Positions 1 through 5,142 of a DNA stretch of 5,142 nt are shown here, in pieces; position 1 is the stretch's first letter, and every line of letters begins with the position of its first letter. Made by a program: the position numbers and the translations under genes. This stretch comes from Fumia sp045121595 (GTDB lineage Bacteria; Bacillota; Clostridia; Oscillospirales; Ruminococcaceae). The stretch is from contig JBGVGI010000018.1 of the NCBI GenBank assembly GCA_045121595.1, forward strand, positions 1 through 5,142, read 5' to 3'. The notes under the pieces were generated by a model. That model was not told the DNA's origin. It did no database searches and saw only the letters and a list, made by a program, of their open reading frames with translations.

Positions 1-146
1 CGAATTTTTTACACACTGTTTTTCAGGTGTTTTTAAGGCAAAACCACAGTGAATACTTTGTGTATTCACGCGGATTTTGACAAAGAAACAACGGAAAACA
101 GTAAGTAAAAAACGGGTTCGGATTTGTCGGTTATGCCTAAGTACTT
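1..146 (-). other. Structured leader or small RNA, unassigned
   Basis: This stretch lies downstream of a strong minus-strand promoter and holds no reading frame with a ribosome site, so I read it as untranslated RNA running off the left edge. It contains an 8-bp perfect hairpin (arms 49-56 and 62-69, loop 57-61). With mismatches and bulges this extends outward to 40-43 paired with 75-78. A second perfect 8-bp inverted repeat (15-22 and 95-102) brackets it. Two readings fit. It may be a roughly 145-nt regulatory leader of a gene off the window. It may instead be a RNA of about 105 nt ending at the hairpin, which on this strand is followed by only a four-U tract. I do not recognise any known riboswitch, T-box, 6S or SRP RNA signature. 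Confidence 0.4.
49..69. repeat. Perfect 8-bp inverted repeat, 5-nt loop
   Basis: GTGAATAC at 49-56 is the exact reverse complement of GTATTCAC at 62-69, with TTTGT between them. The stem extends imperfectly through C47-G70, CC 44-45 with GG 72-73, and AAAA 40-43 with TTTT 75-78. Because T4 tracts follow on both strands it could be a weak bidirectional terminator. It could also be an RNA stem in the leader or a protein-binding operator. The sequence alone does not decide between these. Confidence 0.55.
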
Positions 147-152
147 GAGATA

Positions 153-181
153 ATAATACAATGAAAAAGATTTTTTGTCAA
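153..181 (-). promoter_or_regulatory. Sigma-A type promoter reading off the left edge
   Basis: On the minus strand the -35 box is TTGACA (181 to 176), a perfect match. A 17-bp spacer (175 to 159) follows, then the -10 box TATTAT (158 to 153), five of six consensus bases. The expected start of transcription is near 145-147. It lies just beyond the mreB terminator, so the next unit to the left starts afresh here. An 8-bp palindrome, AAGTACTT (139-146), sits at the expected start point and might be an operator, though it could be chance. Confidence 0.7.
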
Positions 182-184
182 ATC

Positions 185-214
185 CAAAGAAAAAAGACGC
201 CGATGGCGTCTTTT
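185..214 (-). terminator. Intrinsic terminator of mreB
   Basis: On the minus strand, arm AAAAGACGCC (214 to 205), a 3-nt loop (204 to 202) and arm GGCGTCTTTT (201 to 192) form a perfect 10-bp stem with a G/C-rich core. The T run continues to about 185 as TTTTTTCTTT. The stop codon of mreB (215-213) overlaps the base of the stem, so termination directly follows translation. The A-rich 5' side could let it work weakly in the other direction too. Confidence 0.9.
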
Positions 215-1232
215 AATGCAGATAAGTAGATGCGTGGGTGAAGCCTTCTTTTAAGTCTTCCATCCAGTTAAAACATTCACCCGTACCGATACCCACGCAA
301 TTTCTGGGATTATCAGCAATACGCACTTTAACACCCGTATTTTCTTCGATAAGGCGGTCAAGTCCTTTAAGAAGCGAGGTGCCGCCCGTCATTGTAATTC
401 CGTTTTCGTGGATATCACCTGTAAGTTCAGGGGGAGTGCGTTCCAGAACGTTTCTCACACCGAGAACGATTTCAGCGGCAAGAGGTGCCAGAACTTCAAA
501 AATCTCAAGCTGATTTACAGTAATCTGAACAGGGTAACCCGTTACGAGGTTTCTGCCCTTAACCTCGGCAGTGATACTCGCATCAGGGTCATACACACAA
601 CCAATCTGTTTTTTAATATTCTCGGCTACACTTGTACCGATAGCAATTTTATACTGATTCTGCAGATATTTTACAATTGCTTCGTCAAAAGTATTTCCCG
701 CAATTCTCATAGAATGAGAAACAACAATTCCGCCGAGAGTGATAACTGCAACGTCGGTAGTACCACCACCTGAGTCCACCATCATCTGTCCGTTCGGCTT
801 TTTGATATCAATACCCGAACCGATTGCCGCAGCAATAGGCTCGTCGATAAGATAAACCTTTCTTGCACCCGCGCTCATTGCCGCTTCCACAACGGCTCTT
901 GCTTCAACGTCGGTAATCGTAGAAGGAATACAGATAGCGATACGGGGTTTTATAAGGAAGCTTTTGGAGACCTTCTTAACGAAGTCCTTAATAAGATATT
1001 CCGTAAAAAGATGATTTGAAATAACTCCGTCACGCACGGGACATTCACACTGGATGTAGTCGGGAGTTCTTCCAAGCATTCTGAGCGCTTCGTGGCCTAC
1101 CGCAACAACCTTTTTGGTTCTCGTATGATAAGCAACAACGCTCGGTTCTTCTAAAACAATACCCTTTCCACACCTGTAAATAATAATCTTTGTAGTACCA
1201 AGGTCAATACCCAAATCAATAGTATTCATCAT
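213..1232 (-). CDS. mreB: MreB/Mbl-family cell-shape actin
   Basis: Bacterial actin homologue of 339 residues, a normal length for MreB and Mbl. These proteins bind ATP, form filaments on the inner face of the membrane and guide peptidoglycan synthesis along the side wall. Visible actin-fold motifs are phosphate 1 (GIDLGTT, 8-14), phosphate 2 (VDSGGGTTD, 152-160), the DEP segment before the helix (130-132) and the adenosine motif (TGGTSL, 283-288). The hydrophobic SFLI (91-94) before KPR aligns with the membrane-insertion loop of MreB. GGGTTDVAV, NVLERTPPEL and IADNP resemble Mbl more than classical MreB, so Mbl or a third paralogue is possible. A canonical AAGGAGG (1244-1238) precedes two tandem ATGs with 5 and 8 nt spacing, so the true start may be 1229. 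It has its own promoter and its own terminator. mreC and mreD do not follow within the window. Confidence 0.93.
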   Translation of the reverse strand: MMNTIDLGIDLGTTKIIIYRCGKGIVLEEPSVVAYHTRTKKVVAVGHEALRMLGRTPDYIQCECPVRDGVISNHLFTEYLIKDFVKKVSKSFLIKPRIAICIPSTITDVEARAVVEAAMSAGARKVYLIDEPIAAAIGSGIDIKKPNGQMMVDSGGGTTDVAVITLGGIVVSHSMRIAGNTFDEAIVKYLQNQYKIAIGTSVAENIKKQIGCVYDPDASITAEVKGRNLVTGYPVQITVNQLEIFEVLAPLAAEIVLGVRNVLERTPPELTGDIHENGITMTGGTSLLKGLDRLIEENTGVKVRIADNPRNCVGIGTGECFNWMEDLKEGFTHASTYLH

Positions 1233-1253
1233 TTTGGCCTCCTTTTAATATCT

Positions 1254-1281
1254 ATTATACACCCTTTTTAAGAATTTTCAA
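1254..1281 (-). promoter_or_regulatory. mreB promoter
   Basis: On the minus strand, -35 TTGAAA (1281 to 1276, five of six consensus) and -10 TATAAT (1259 to 1254, perfect) are separated by 16 bp. The -35 box lies within the last codons of the comF gene. The expected transcription start is near 1246-1248, giving a leader of only about 15 nt that is almost wholly the Shine-Dalgarno sequence. No operator is evident. Confidence 0.65.
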
Positions 1282-1966
1282 CACCTGATACGGTTGAAAG
1301 AACTGCGGCGCTTAAGCTACTGACTCCCGCTTTCTTTAAAACTGCAGAAACTTCCTTTATCGTAGAGCCTGTAGTTATGACGTCGTCACAGATAAGCACT
1401 TTCTTTCCTTTCAGGTCGCCACACACCTCAAAAGCACCTTTTAAATTTTTCGCACGGATTTCTTTGTTTTGGGTTTCGTGTTGTTTTTGGGTCTGTTTAA
1501 CCTTCACAAGAGAAGAAAAATCAGTTTTTATGCCGAGATTTTCGCCTATAAACTTCGCAAGAAGCTGCGACTGATTATATCCGCGTTTTCTTACGTCCTT
1601 TTTGGTCATCGGAACAGGAATTATTACGTCAAAATCATATTCGGGATTTTCCTTTACTATAAAGGCGGAAATAAGCTTTGCAAGTTGCCGTGAATACGCT
1701 TTTCTGCCGTTGAACTTAAAATTTATAACCGCATCTCTTACCTTTCCCTCGTAAAAAAGCGGCACGTACATTCTGTCGAGAAAGGGTTCCCTTTTACAGA
1801 TACAATCGATTTTTCCGCAACGCGGACAAACGGAATGCTTTGACGTCCAGAGGATTTCTTTTCCGCATTCATCACAGAAAATGCTTTTATAATCTATCAC
1901 CGCACCGCAAAACGGACAGCGTTCCGGAAAAATAATTGAAATTAAAAAATCTGTCTTACTGCCCAC
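1268..1966 (-). CDS. comF: ComF-family phosphoribosyltransferase-like protein
   Basis: A ComFC/GntX-type protein of 232 residues. The N-terminal zinc ribbon has paired cysteines at C17/C20, C31/C34, C47/C50 and C55/C57. The C-terminal type I phosphoribosyltransferase domain carries the PRPP-loop motif VLICDDVITTGST (190-202), with D194 and D195. Between them RGYNQSQLL (128-136) and the Q-rich stretch ending in GAF match the ComF family. ComFC proteins act inside the cell on incoming single-stranded DNA in natural competence, but the family is also kept in bacteria not known to be competent, so competence here is inference. I chose GTG at 1966 because GAGGTG lies just upstream and it places the first cysteine at the usual distance. 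An ATG at 1978 (236 aa) is in frame but lacks a ribosome site. The gene overlaps recD2 by 11 bp, which suggests translational coupling. Confidence 0.9.
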   Translation of the reverse strand: MGSKTDFLISIIFPERCPFCGAVIDYKSIFCDECGKEILWTSKHSVCPRCGKIDCICKREPFLDRMYVPLFYEGKVRDAVINFKFNGRKAYSRQLAKLISAFIVKENPEYDFDVIIPVPMTKKDVRKRGYNQSQLLAKFIGENLGIKTDFSSLVKVKQTQKQHETQNKEIRAKNLKGAFEVCGDLKGKKVLICDDVITTGSTIKEVSAVLKKAGVSSLSAAVLSTVSGVENS

Positions 1967-4166
1967 CTTGCACCTCATCCGTAAGGAATTTTTTAAGGCT
2001 CGTATACCTTAACATTTTACGGTTGTTTTCCACCATATATTCTATACGATTACTGCTTCCGACAAGTATCAGGAGCTTTTTCGCCCTCGTTACGGCGGTA
2101 TAAAGAAGGTTTCTGAAATAAAGCTTGTCAAAGCCTCCAAAAACGGGAATAATCACGGCGTCGTACTCACTGCCCTGACTTTTGTGTACCGTAACCGCAT
2201 ACGCAAGTTCAAGTTCTGAAAGCATCTCGAAAGGATATTGACAGACACGGTCCTCAAAATCAACAGTCATCGTGGAAAGAGGGATGTCAATACGTCTTAC
2301 AGTACCGATATCGCCGTTGAAAATCCCAAAACCCGTCTCGCCGTTTTTCTCCCATTCCATATCGTAATTATTTTTTATCTGCATAACCTTGTCACCCTCC
2401 CTGAAGGTGAAAAATGCAGTGTGATATTCTTTTTTAAGCTCGGATTTCGGGTTTATAACCTGTTGCAGTCTGCTATTCAACGAATAAACTCCAAGTTCCC
2501 CCTGACGTTGAGGAGTAAGCACCTGAATATCCGAAACGGGTGAAAATCCGTAACTTGCAGGAAGTCGCGACGAAACAAGTTCTACAACAGTTTCAGCAAC
2601 TGAATTTTCGGAATTTCTTCCCATAAAGAAGAAATCGTTATCCTTTTTAGAAAGTTCGGGCATCTCACCGTTTACAATGCGGTGTGCATTTGTGATAATA
2701 AGGCTTTTTGCCGCCTGACGAAAGACTTGTTTTAACTGTACAGTCGGAACAACTCCACTGTCAATCAAGTCATGAAGCACGTTACCTGCGCCGACTGACG
2801 GCAACTGGTCGGAGTCCCCGACTAAAATCAGCTTACAACCAAGTTTCAGTCCTCTTAAAAGTGACTCAAACAAAACAGTATCCACCATCGACATCTCGTC
2901 AATGATTACAACGTCCGCTTTAAGCGGATTTTTCTCATTATGGACAAACTTAAGAGTATCGTCGGTGGAAAAATCGACTTCCAGCAAACGGTGAATGGTT
3001 TTTGCTTCTCTTCCCGTTACTTCGGAAGCGCGTTTTGCCGCACGTCCCGTAGGTGCCGCAACGGCAATATTAAGTCCTTCCTGCTCCAAAAGTTCTATAA
3101 TTGCATTAAGTGTAGTAGTCTTACCCGTACCGGGACCGCCCGTAAGGATAAGAATACTCTGGTAAAGCGCTTCTTTTATTGCAAGACGCTGGAGGCTTTC
3201 GTATTTTATTCCTTTTTCTTTTTCAATTTTATCAATCATCATATCCGTATCTTTTTTGGCAAAGAAACGGCTTTTAAGCATAAGAGATATGCGAATTGCA
3301 ATATACCTTTCCGCCCCGTACATATCGGGCAGAAAAAGGAATTCTTTATTTTTCCGTACTGAAAAAAGCTCGTTATCCTCAATACGGTTGTCAATTTCAG
3401 TTTCAATAGGGTCGGTGCCTACGTTTGAAAGCATTTTCGATACCATGGAAACCACCGTTTCTCTTGCAAGGCAGGTATGTCCGTTTTTAAGATTATGTCT
3501 TAAAATATGCTGTACTGCACCGAAAATTCTTTTCTGCGACTCTTCCGCAAAGCCGAGTGAAAGTGCCAGGCGGTCGGCGGTTTTAAAGTCTACCATTATA
3601 TCCCCGTGGCAGAGAAGATACGGATTATCCTTTATAACGTCAACGGAAATAATTCCCCATTTTTTCCAGATTCTTATTCCCTCTGCAGGGGAAAGTCCGT
3701 AGGAATTAAAAAACATCATAGCCTGACGCATACCGAAAAGCCGATGAAACTCCTCTGCGAGAGCATCGGCTTTTTTTGAGGTGATACCCTTAATTTCCGC
3801 AAGTCGCATCGGGTTTTCCTCTAAAATATTCAAAGTTTCTTCACCGAAAGCATCTACAATTCTCTGTGCTAAGACCGCACCGATACCCTTAACGGCACCC
3901 GAAGCCAGAAACTTCCTTATTGCGGTTGCAGTAGCGGGTAAACTACGCTCAAAAACCTCGGCTTTGAACTGATGTCCGAATTTAGGATGAGAAGCATACG
4001 TTCCCGTAACTTTCAGTTCTTCGCCCTCTTCAACACCGTAAAGAGTACCCACAACGGGAAGAATTTCTTCACCTGTATTCAGTTCTATAACGGCAAAGCC
4101 CGTGCTTTCGTTTGCGAAAACTACGTTTTCGACCATACCCTCGATTACGTTAAGTTCTTTTTCCAT
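1956..4166 (-). CDS. recD2: RecD2-type ATP-dependent DNA helicase
   Basis: A superfamily 1B 5'-3' helicase of 736 residues, within the range of RecD2 proteins. The first 340 residues carry the family's N-terminal region, with an OB-like start (FANESTGFAVIEL) and helix-hairpin-helix motifs near 91-103 (VKGIGAVLA) and 122-134 (LAEIKGITSKK). The motor motifs are complete: Q motif around Q326, Walker A GGPGTGKT (343-350), Ia APTGRAAKR (371-379), Walker B DEMSMVD (423-429), III GDSDQLPSVGAG (450-461), IV VFRQ (481-484), V VHKSQGSEYD (660-669) and VI YTAVTRAKK (689-697). RecD2 acts without RecB or RecC in genome maintenance and replication-fork or recombination control. The ATG at 4166 has AAGAGG four nt upstream, inside the preceding gene, which it overlaps by 22 bp. 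An inverted repeat inside codons about 131-145 is listed separately. Confidence 0.96.
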   Translation of the reverse strand: MEKELNVIEGMVENVVFANESTGFAVIELNTGEEILPVVGTLYGVEEGEELKVTGTYASHPKFGHQFKAEVFERSLPATATAIRKFLASGAVKGIGAVLAQRIVDAFGEETLNILEENPMRLAEIKGITSKKADALAEEFHRLFGMRQAMMFFNSYGLSPAEGIRIWKKWGIISVDVIKDNPYLLCHGDIMVDFKTADRLALSLGFAEESQKRIFGAVQHILRHNLKNGHTCLARETVVSMVSKMLSNVGTDPIETEIDNRIEDNELFSVRKNKEFLFLPDMYGAERYIAIRISLMLKSRFFAKKDTDMMIDKIEKEKGIKYESLQRLAIKEALYQSILILTGGPGTGKTTTLNAIIELLEQEGLNIAVAAPTGRAAKRASEVTGREAKTIHRLLEVDFSTDDTLKFVHNEKNPLKADVVIIDEMSMVDTVLFESLLRGLKLGCKLILVGDSDQLPSVGAGNVLHDLIDSGVVPTVQLKQVFRQAAKSLIITNAHRIVNGEMPELSKKDNDFFFMGRNSENSVAETVVELVSSRLPASYGFSPVSDIQVLTPQRQGELGVYSLNSRLQQVINPKSELKKEYHTAFFTFREGDKVMQIKNNYDMEWEKNGETGFGIFNGDIGTVRRIDIPLSTMTVDFEDRVCQYPFEMLSELELAYAVTVHKSQGSEYDAVIIPVFGGFDKLYFRNLLYTAVTRAKKLLILVGSSNRIEYMVENNRKMLRYTSLKKFLTDEVQGGQ
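1971..1976 (-). promoter_or_regulatory. Ribosome site deciding the comF start
   Basis: GAGGTG on the minus strand, with GAGG six nt before the GTG at 1966-1964. The ATG at 1978 overlaps this site itself and has no G-rich stretch upstream. The site lies inside the last codons of recD2, so ribosomes ending recD2 pass directly over it. Confidence 0.55.
3736..3777 (+). repeat. Terminator-shaped inverted repeat inside recD2
   Basis: AAAAGCCGATG (3736-3746) and CATCGGCTTTT (3764-3774) form a perfect 11-bp stem with a 17-nt loop. Read on the plus strand, the second arm merges into seven T residues (3771-3777), as in an intrinsic terminator. Read in the direction of recD2 only four U follow, then CGG. 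The sequence encodes the helix-hairpin-helix region (KKADALAEEFHRLF), so coding constraint may explain part of it. If functional it would stop antisense transcription; function is inference. Confidence 0.35.
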
Positions 4167-4492
4167 AATTCCTCTTCAAACAAAGGGTAAAGCTCTTCTT
4201 TTTTAAAAAGCTCTACCCCCTGCAGTTTACCTATGGTTTCCTCTGATTTTTCACTGAGTCCGAGATTTAAAACTATAAGACGTCCCGAACCGCTTTTCAA
4301 CCAGCAAAGCTCATCAACAAGTGATTTGAGTATGTACTCTGCATCCTTAACTTCCCCTTTTAAGGGTACTATCGAAAGAATTGTGGTTCTTACCGTCCTG
4401 CAACGGATTTTATGAAAAATCAGATTAATAACTTCAATTACTCCGATAAAAGCAAAAACAATTATTGCCCCGTGAAAAATTGCATACAGCAT
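4145..4492 (-). CDS. Small protein with one N-terminal membrane segment, unrecognised
   Basis: A 115-residue protein I do not recognise. Residues about 3-26 form one hydrophobic helix, followed by a basic HKIRCRTVR stretch that should face the cytoplasm. The rest alternates a hydrophobic strand (TTILSIVPL, 36-44), a helix (KDAEYILKSLVDELCWL, 49-65), a second strand (RLIVLNLGLS, 71-80), a helix (82-90) and an acidic tail. The strand-helix-strand order resembles the start of a family 2 glycosyltransferase fold, but the acidic DDG/DxD residues are absent and the protein is too short to be an enzyme of that kind. I chose ATG at 4492 because GGGGTGAT lies just before it. An in-frame TTG at 4510 would add six residues without a ribosome site. 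It follows metK and overlaps recD2 by 22 bp, so it is probably cotranscribed. Confidence 0.75.
   Translation of the reverse strand: MLYAIFHGAIIVFAFIGVIEVINLIFHKIRCRTVRTTILSIVPLKGEVKDAEYILKSLVDELCWLKSGSGRLIVLNLGLSEKSEETIGKLQGVELFKKEELYPLFEEELWKKNLT
4185..4218 (-). repeat. Imperfect hairpin ahead of the recD2 ribosome site
   Basis: GGGTA (4185-4189) pairs with TACCC (4214-4218) and AGCT (4191-4194) with AGCT (4209-4212), with one mismatch between the two blocks and a 14-nt A/T-rich loop. It ends nine bases before the AAGAGG of recD2. It lies in the last codons of the small membrane-protein gene and also contains AGAGCTTT twice as a direct repeat. It might tune recD2 translation or mRNA decay, but it could equally reflect Lys/Glu-rich coding. 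Confidence 0.25.
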
Positions 4493-4495
4493 ATA

Positions 4496-4503
4496 ATCAC
4501 CCC
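4496..4503 (-). promoter_or_regulatory. Ribosome site deciding the small membrane-protein start
   Basis: GGGGTGAT on the minus strand matches the 16S-complementary GGAGGTGAT except at one base. The G block lies seven nt before the ATG at 4492-4490. It falls downstream of the alternative TTG at 4510, so it supports the ATG and argues against the longer form. Confidence 0.65.
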
Positions 4504-4537
4504 GAAGCAATATATGAAAGACTTCAAAAATCAGTGA

Positions 4538-5142
4538 TTATTCACCGATAGCTTTCAAAAGAGCATCCTTTTTATCAGTTTTTTCCCAGGATACGCCTAA
4601 ATCTTCACGTCCCATATGGCCGTATTTTGCAAGACTTCTGTAAATGGGTTTGCGAAGATCCAGATCCCTGATAATTGCTGTAGGTCTTAAATCGAATACC
4701 TTTTCAACTGCATTTCCGATAACCTCGTCGGAAACTTTTCCCGTACCGAAGGTATCAACCATTACAGACACAGGACGAGCCACACCGATAGCATAAGCAA
4801 TCTGCACTTCGCATTTTTTAGCAAGACCTGCTGCAACGATATTTTTTGCAACCCACCTTGCGGCATAAGCAGCAGAACGGTCAACCTTTGTCGGGTCTTT
4901 ACCCGAGAAAGCTCCGCCGCCGTGACGAGCATATCCGCCGTAGGTATCGACTATGATCTTTCTTCCCGTAAGTCCCGTGTCACCTGCAGGTCCGCCTATA
5001 ACGAATCTGCCCGTGGGGTTTACGTATATCTTTGTTTCCGCATCCATAAGGCTTGCGGGGATTATAGGCTCTATTACGTTCTTGATAACGTCAGCTCTGA
5101 TCTGCTCAAGCGTTACCTGGTCGCTGTGCTGTGAGGAGATGA
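4538..5142 (-). CDS. metK: S-adenosylmethionine synthetase, C-terminal part (cut by window edge)
   Basis: Methionine adenosyltransferase makes S-adenosylmethionine from methionine and ATP in the cytoplasm and works as a tetramer. The frame stays open to the right edge: 200 residues are visible, starting ISSQHSDQVTLEQIR, so the internal Met at 5047 is not the start. Present are GDTGLTGRK (visible residues 53-61), the family signature GGGAFSGKD (74-82), KVDRSAAYAAR (85-95) and the terminal YGHMGRED and WEKTD segments. The ATP/phosphate-binding D54, R60, K61, K81 and D87 correspond to E. coli D238, R244, K245, K265 and D271 with a constant offset of 184. About 184 residues are therefore missing upstream, including the first active-site part. 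Nothing looks broken in the visible half. The promoter and any S-box (SAM) riboswitch, which often controls metK in Bacillota, would be off the window. Confidence 0.97.
   Translation of the reverse strand, partial: ISSQHSDQVTLEQIRADVIKNVIEPIIPASLMDAETKIYVNPTGRFVIGGPAGDTGLTGRKIIVDTYGGYARHGGGAFSGKDPTKVDRSAAYAARWVAKNIVAAGLAKKCEVQIAYAIGVARPVSVMVDTFGTGKVSDEVIGNAVEKVFDLRPTAIIRDLDLRKPIYRSLAKYGHMGREDLGVSWEKTDKKDALLKAIGE

Noticed and set aside
1..36. Possible C-terminal tail of a plus-strand gene ending at the TAA at 34-36, with 40-78 as its terminator
   Set aside because: Only eleven codons are visible, with no recognisable sequence, and a strong minus-strand promoter reads into the same place. It remains possible but cannot be supported.
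77..107. Plus-strand TTGACA at 77-82 as a promoter
   Set aside because: The best hexamers 16-19 bp downstream (such as TAAGTA) match the -10 consensus poorly, and no plus-strand gene follows.
238..773. Plus-strand reading frames opposite mreB
   Set aside because: They lie wholly within the clearly conserved mreB frame, have low-complexity or unlikely protein sequences and lack ribosome sites. They are shadows of the coding strand.
1993..2012. Inverted repeat TTAAGG/CCTTAA near the recD2 3' end as a terminator before comF
   Set aside because: Only a 6-bp A/T-rich stem with an 8-nt loop. On the minus strand it is followed by A residues rather than T, and it lies within recD2 coding sequence.
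2940..3702. Long plus-strand frames opposite recD2 (140 and 148 codons)
   Set aside because: The opposite strand encodes an intact helicase with all motifs. These frames have Phe/Ser/Arg-rich shadow composition.
4493..4510. Longer form of the small membrane protein starting at TTG 4510
   Set aside because: It has no ribosome site, while the ATG at 4492 has a strong one directly upstream.
4493..4550. Promoter or terminator between metK and the small gene
   Set aside because: The only stem is four bp (GTGA/TCAC) and no -35/-10 pair has acceptable spacing. Cotranscription is the simpler reading.
5045..5047. ATG at 5047 as the start of a 169-residue gene
   Set aside because: The frame continues upstream to the window edge with MetK-conserved residues, so this is an internal methionine of a gene cut by the window.

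Overview
The window looks like a piece of a low-to-moderate GC Bacillota chromosome, most likely class Clostridia. This rests on strong AAGGAGG-type ribosome sites, an A/T-rich coding style, a RecD2-type helicase (the RecD form of bacteria that lack RecBC), a ComF protein, and an MreB/Mbl-type actin next to them. The finer placement (a gut clostridium of the Oscillospiraceae/Ruminococcaceae kind) is inference from gene order recalled in general terms, not a database result. No mobile element, tRNA, rRNA or CRISPR array is visible.

Every gene lies on the minus strand, so transcription runs from right to left. From the right edge the order is: the C-terminal half of metK (S-adenosylmethionine synthetase, cut by the window edge); a small unrecognised protein with one membrane segment; recD2 (ATP-dependent 5'-3' DNA helicase); a comF-family protein with a zinc ribbon and a phosphoribosyltransferase domain; and an mreB/mbl-type cell-shape actin. 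The small gene and recD2 overlap by 22 bp. recD2 and comF overlap by 11 bp if the better-supported GTG start of comF is used. metK and the small gene are 45 bp apart with no convincing terminator. I read metK to comF as one transcription unit whose promoter lies off the right edge.

mreB has its own consensus-like promoter (TTGAAA, 16 bp, TATAAT) inside the 3' end of comF. It ends in a textbook intrinsic terminator that begins at its stop codon, so it can be expressed apart from the repair/competence genes while still receiving read-through.

Left of the mreB terminator there is about 190 bp without a credible gene. It holds a near-perfect sigma-A promoter (TTGACA, 17 bp, TATTAT) reading off the left edge, then a structured stretch with an 8-bp hairpin and a second 8-bp long-range inverted repeat. 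This is either the leader of the next gene or a short non-coding RNA.

The functions here (methyl donor synthesis, DNA repair or recombination, a competence-type protein, cell shape) are housekeeping, and I see no sign of a new defence or biosynthetic system. The least explained items are the leader at the left edge, the small membrane protein, and a terminator-shaped inverted repeat inside recD2 that points the wrong way for the gene.
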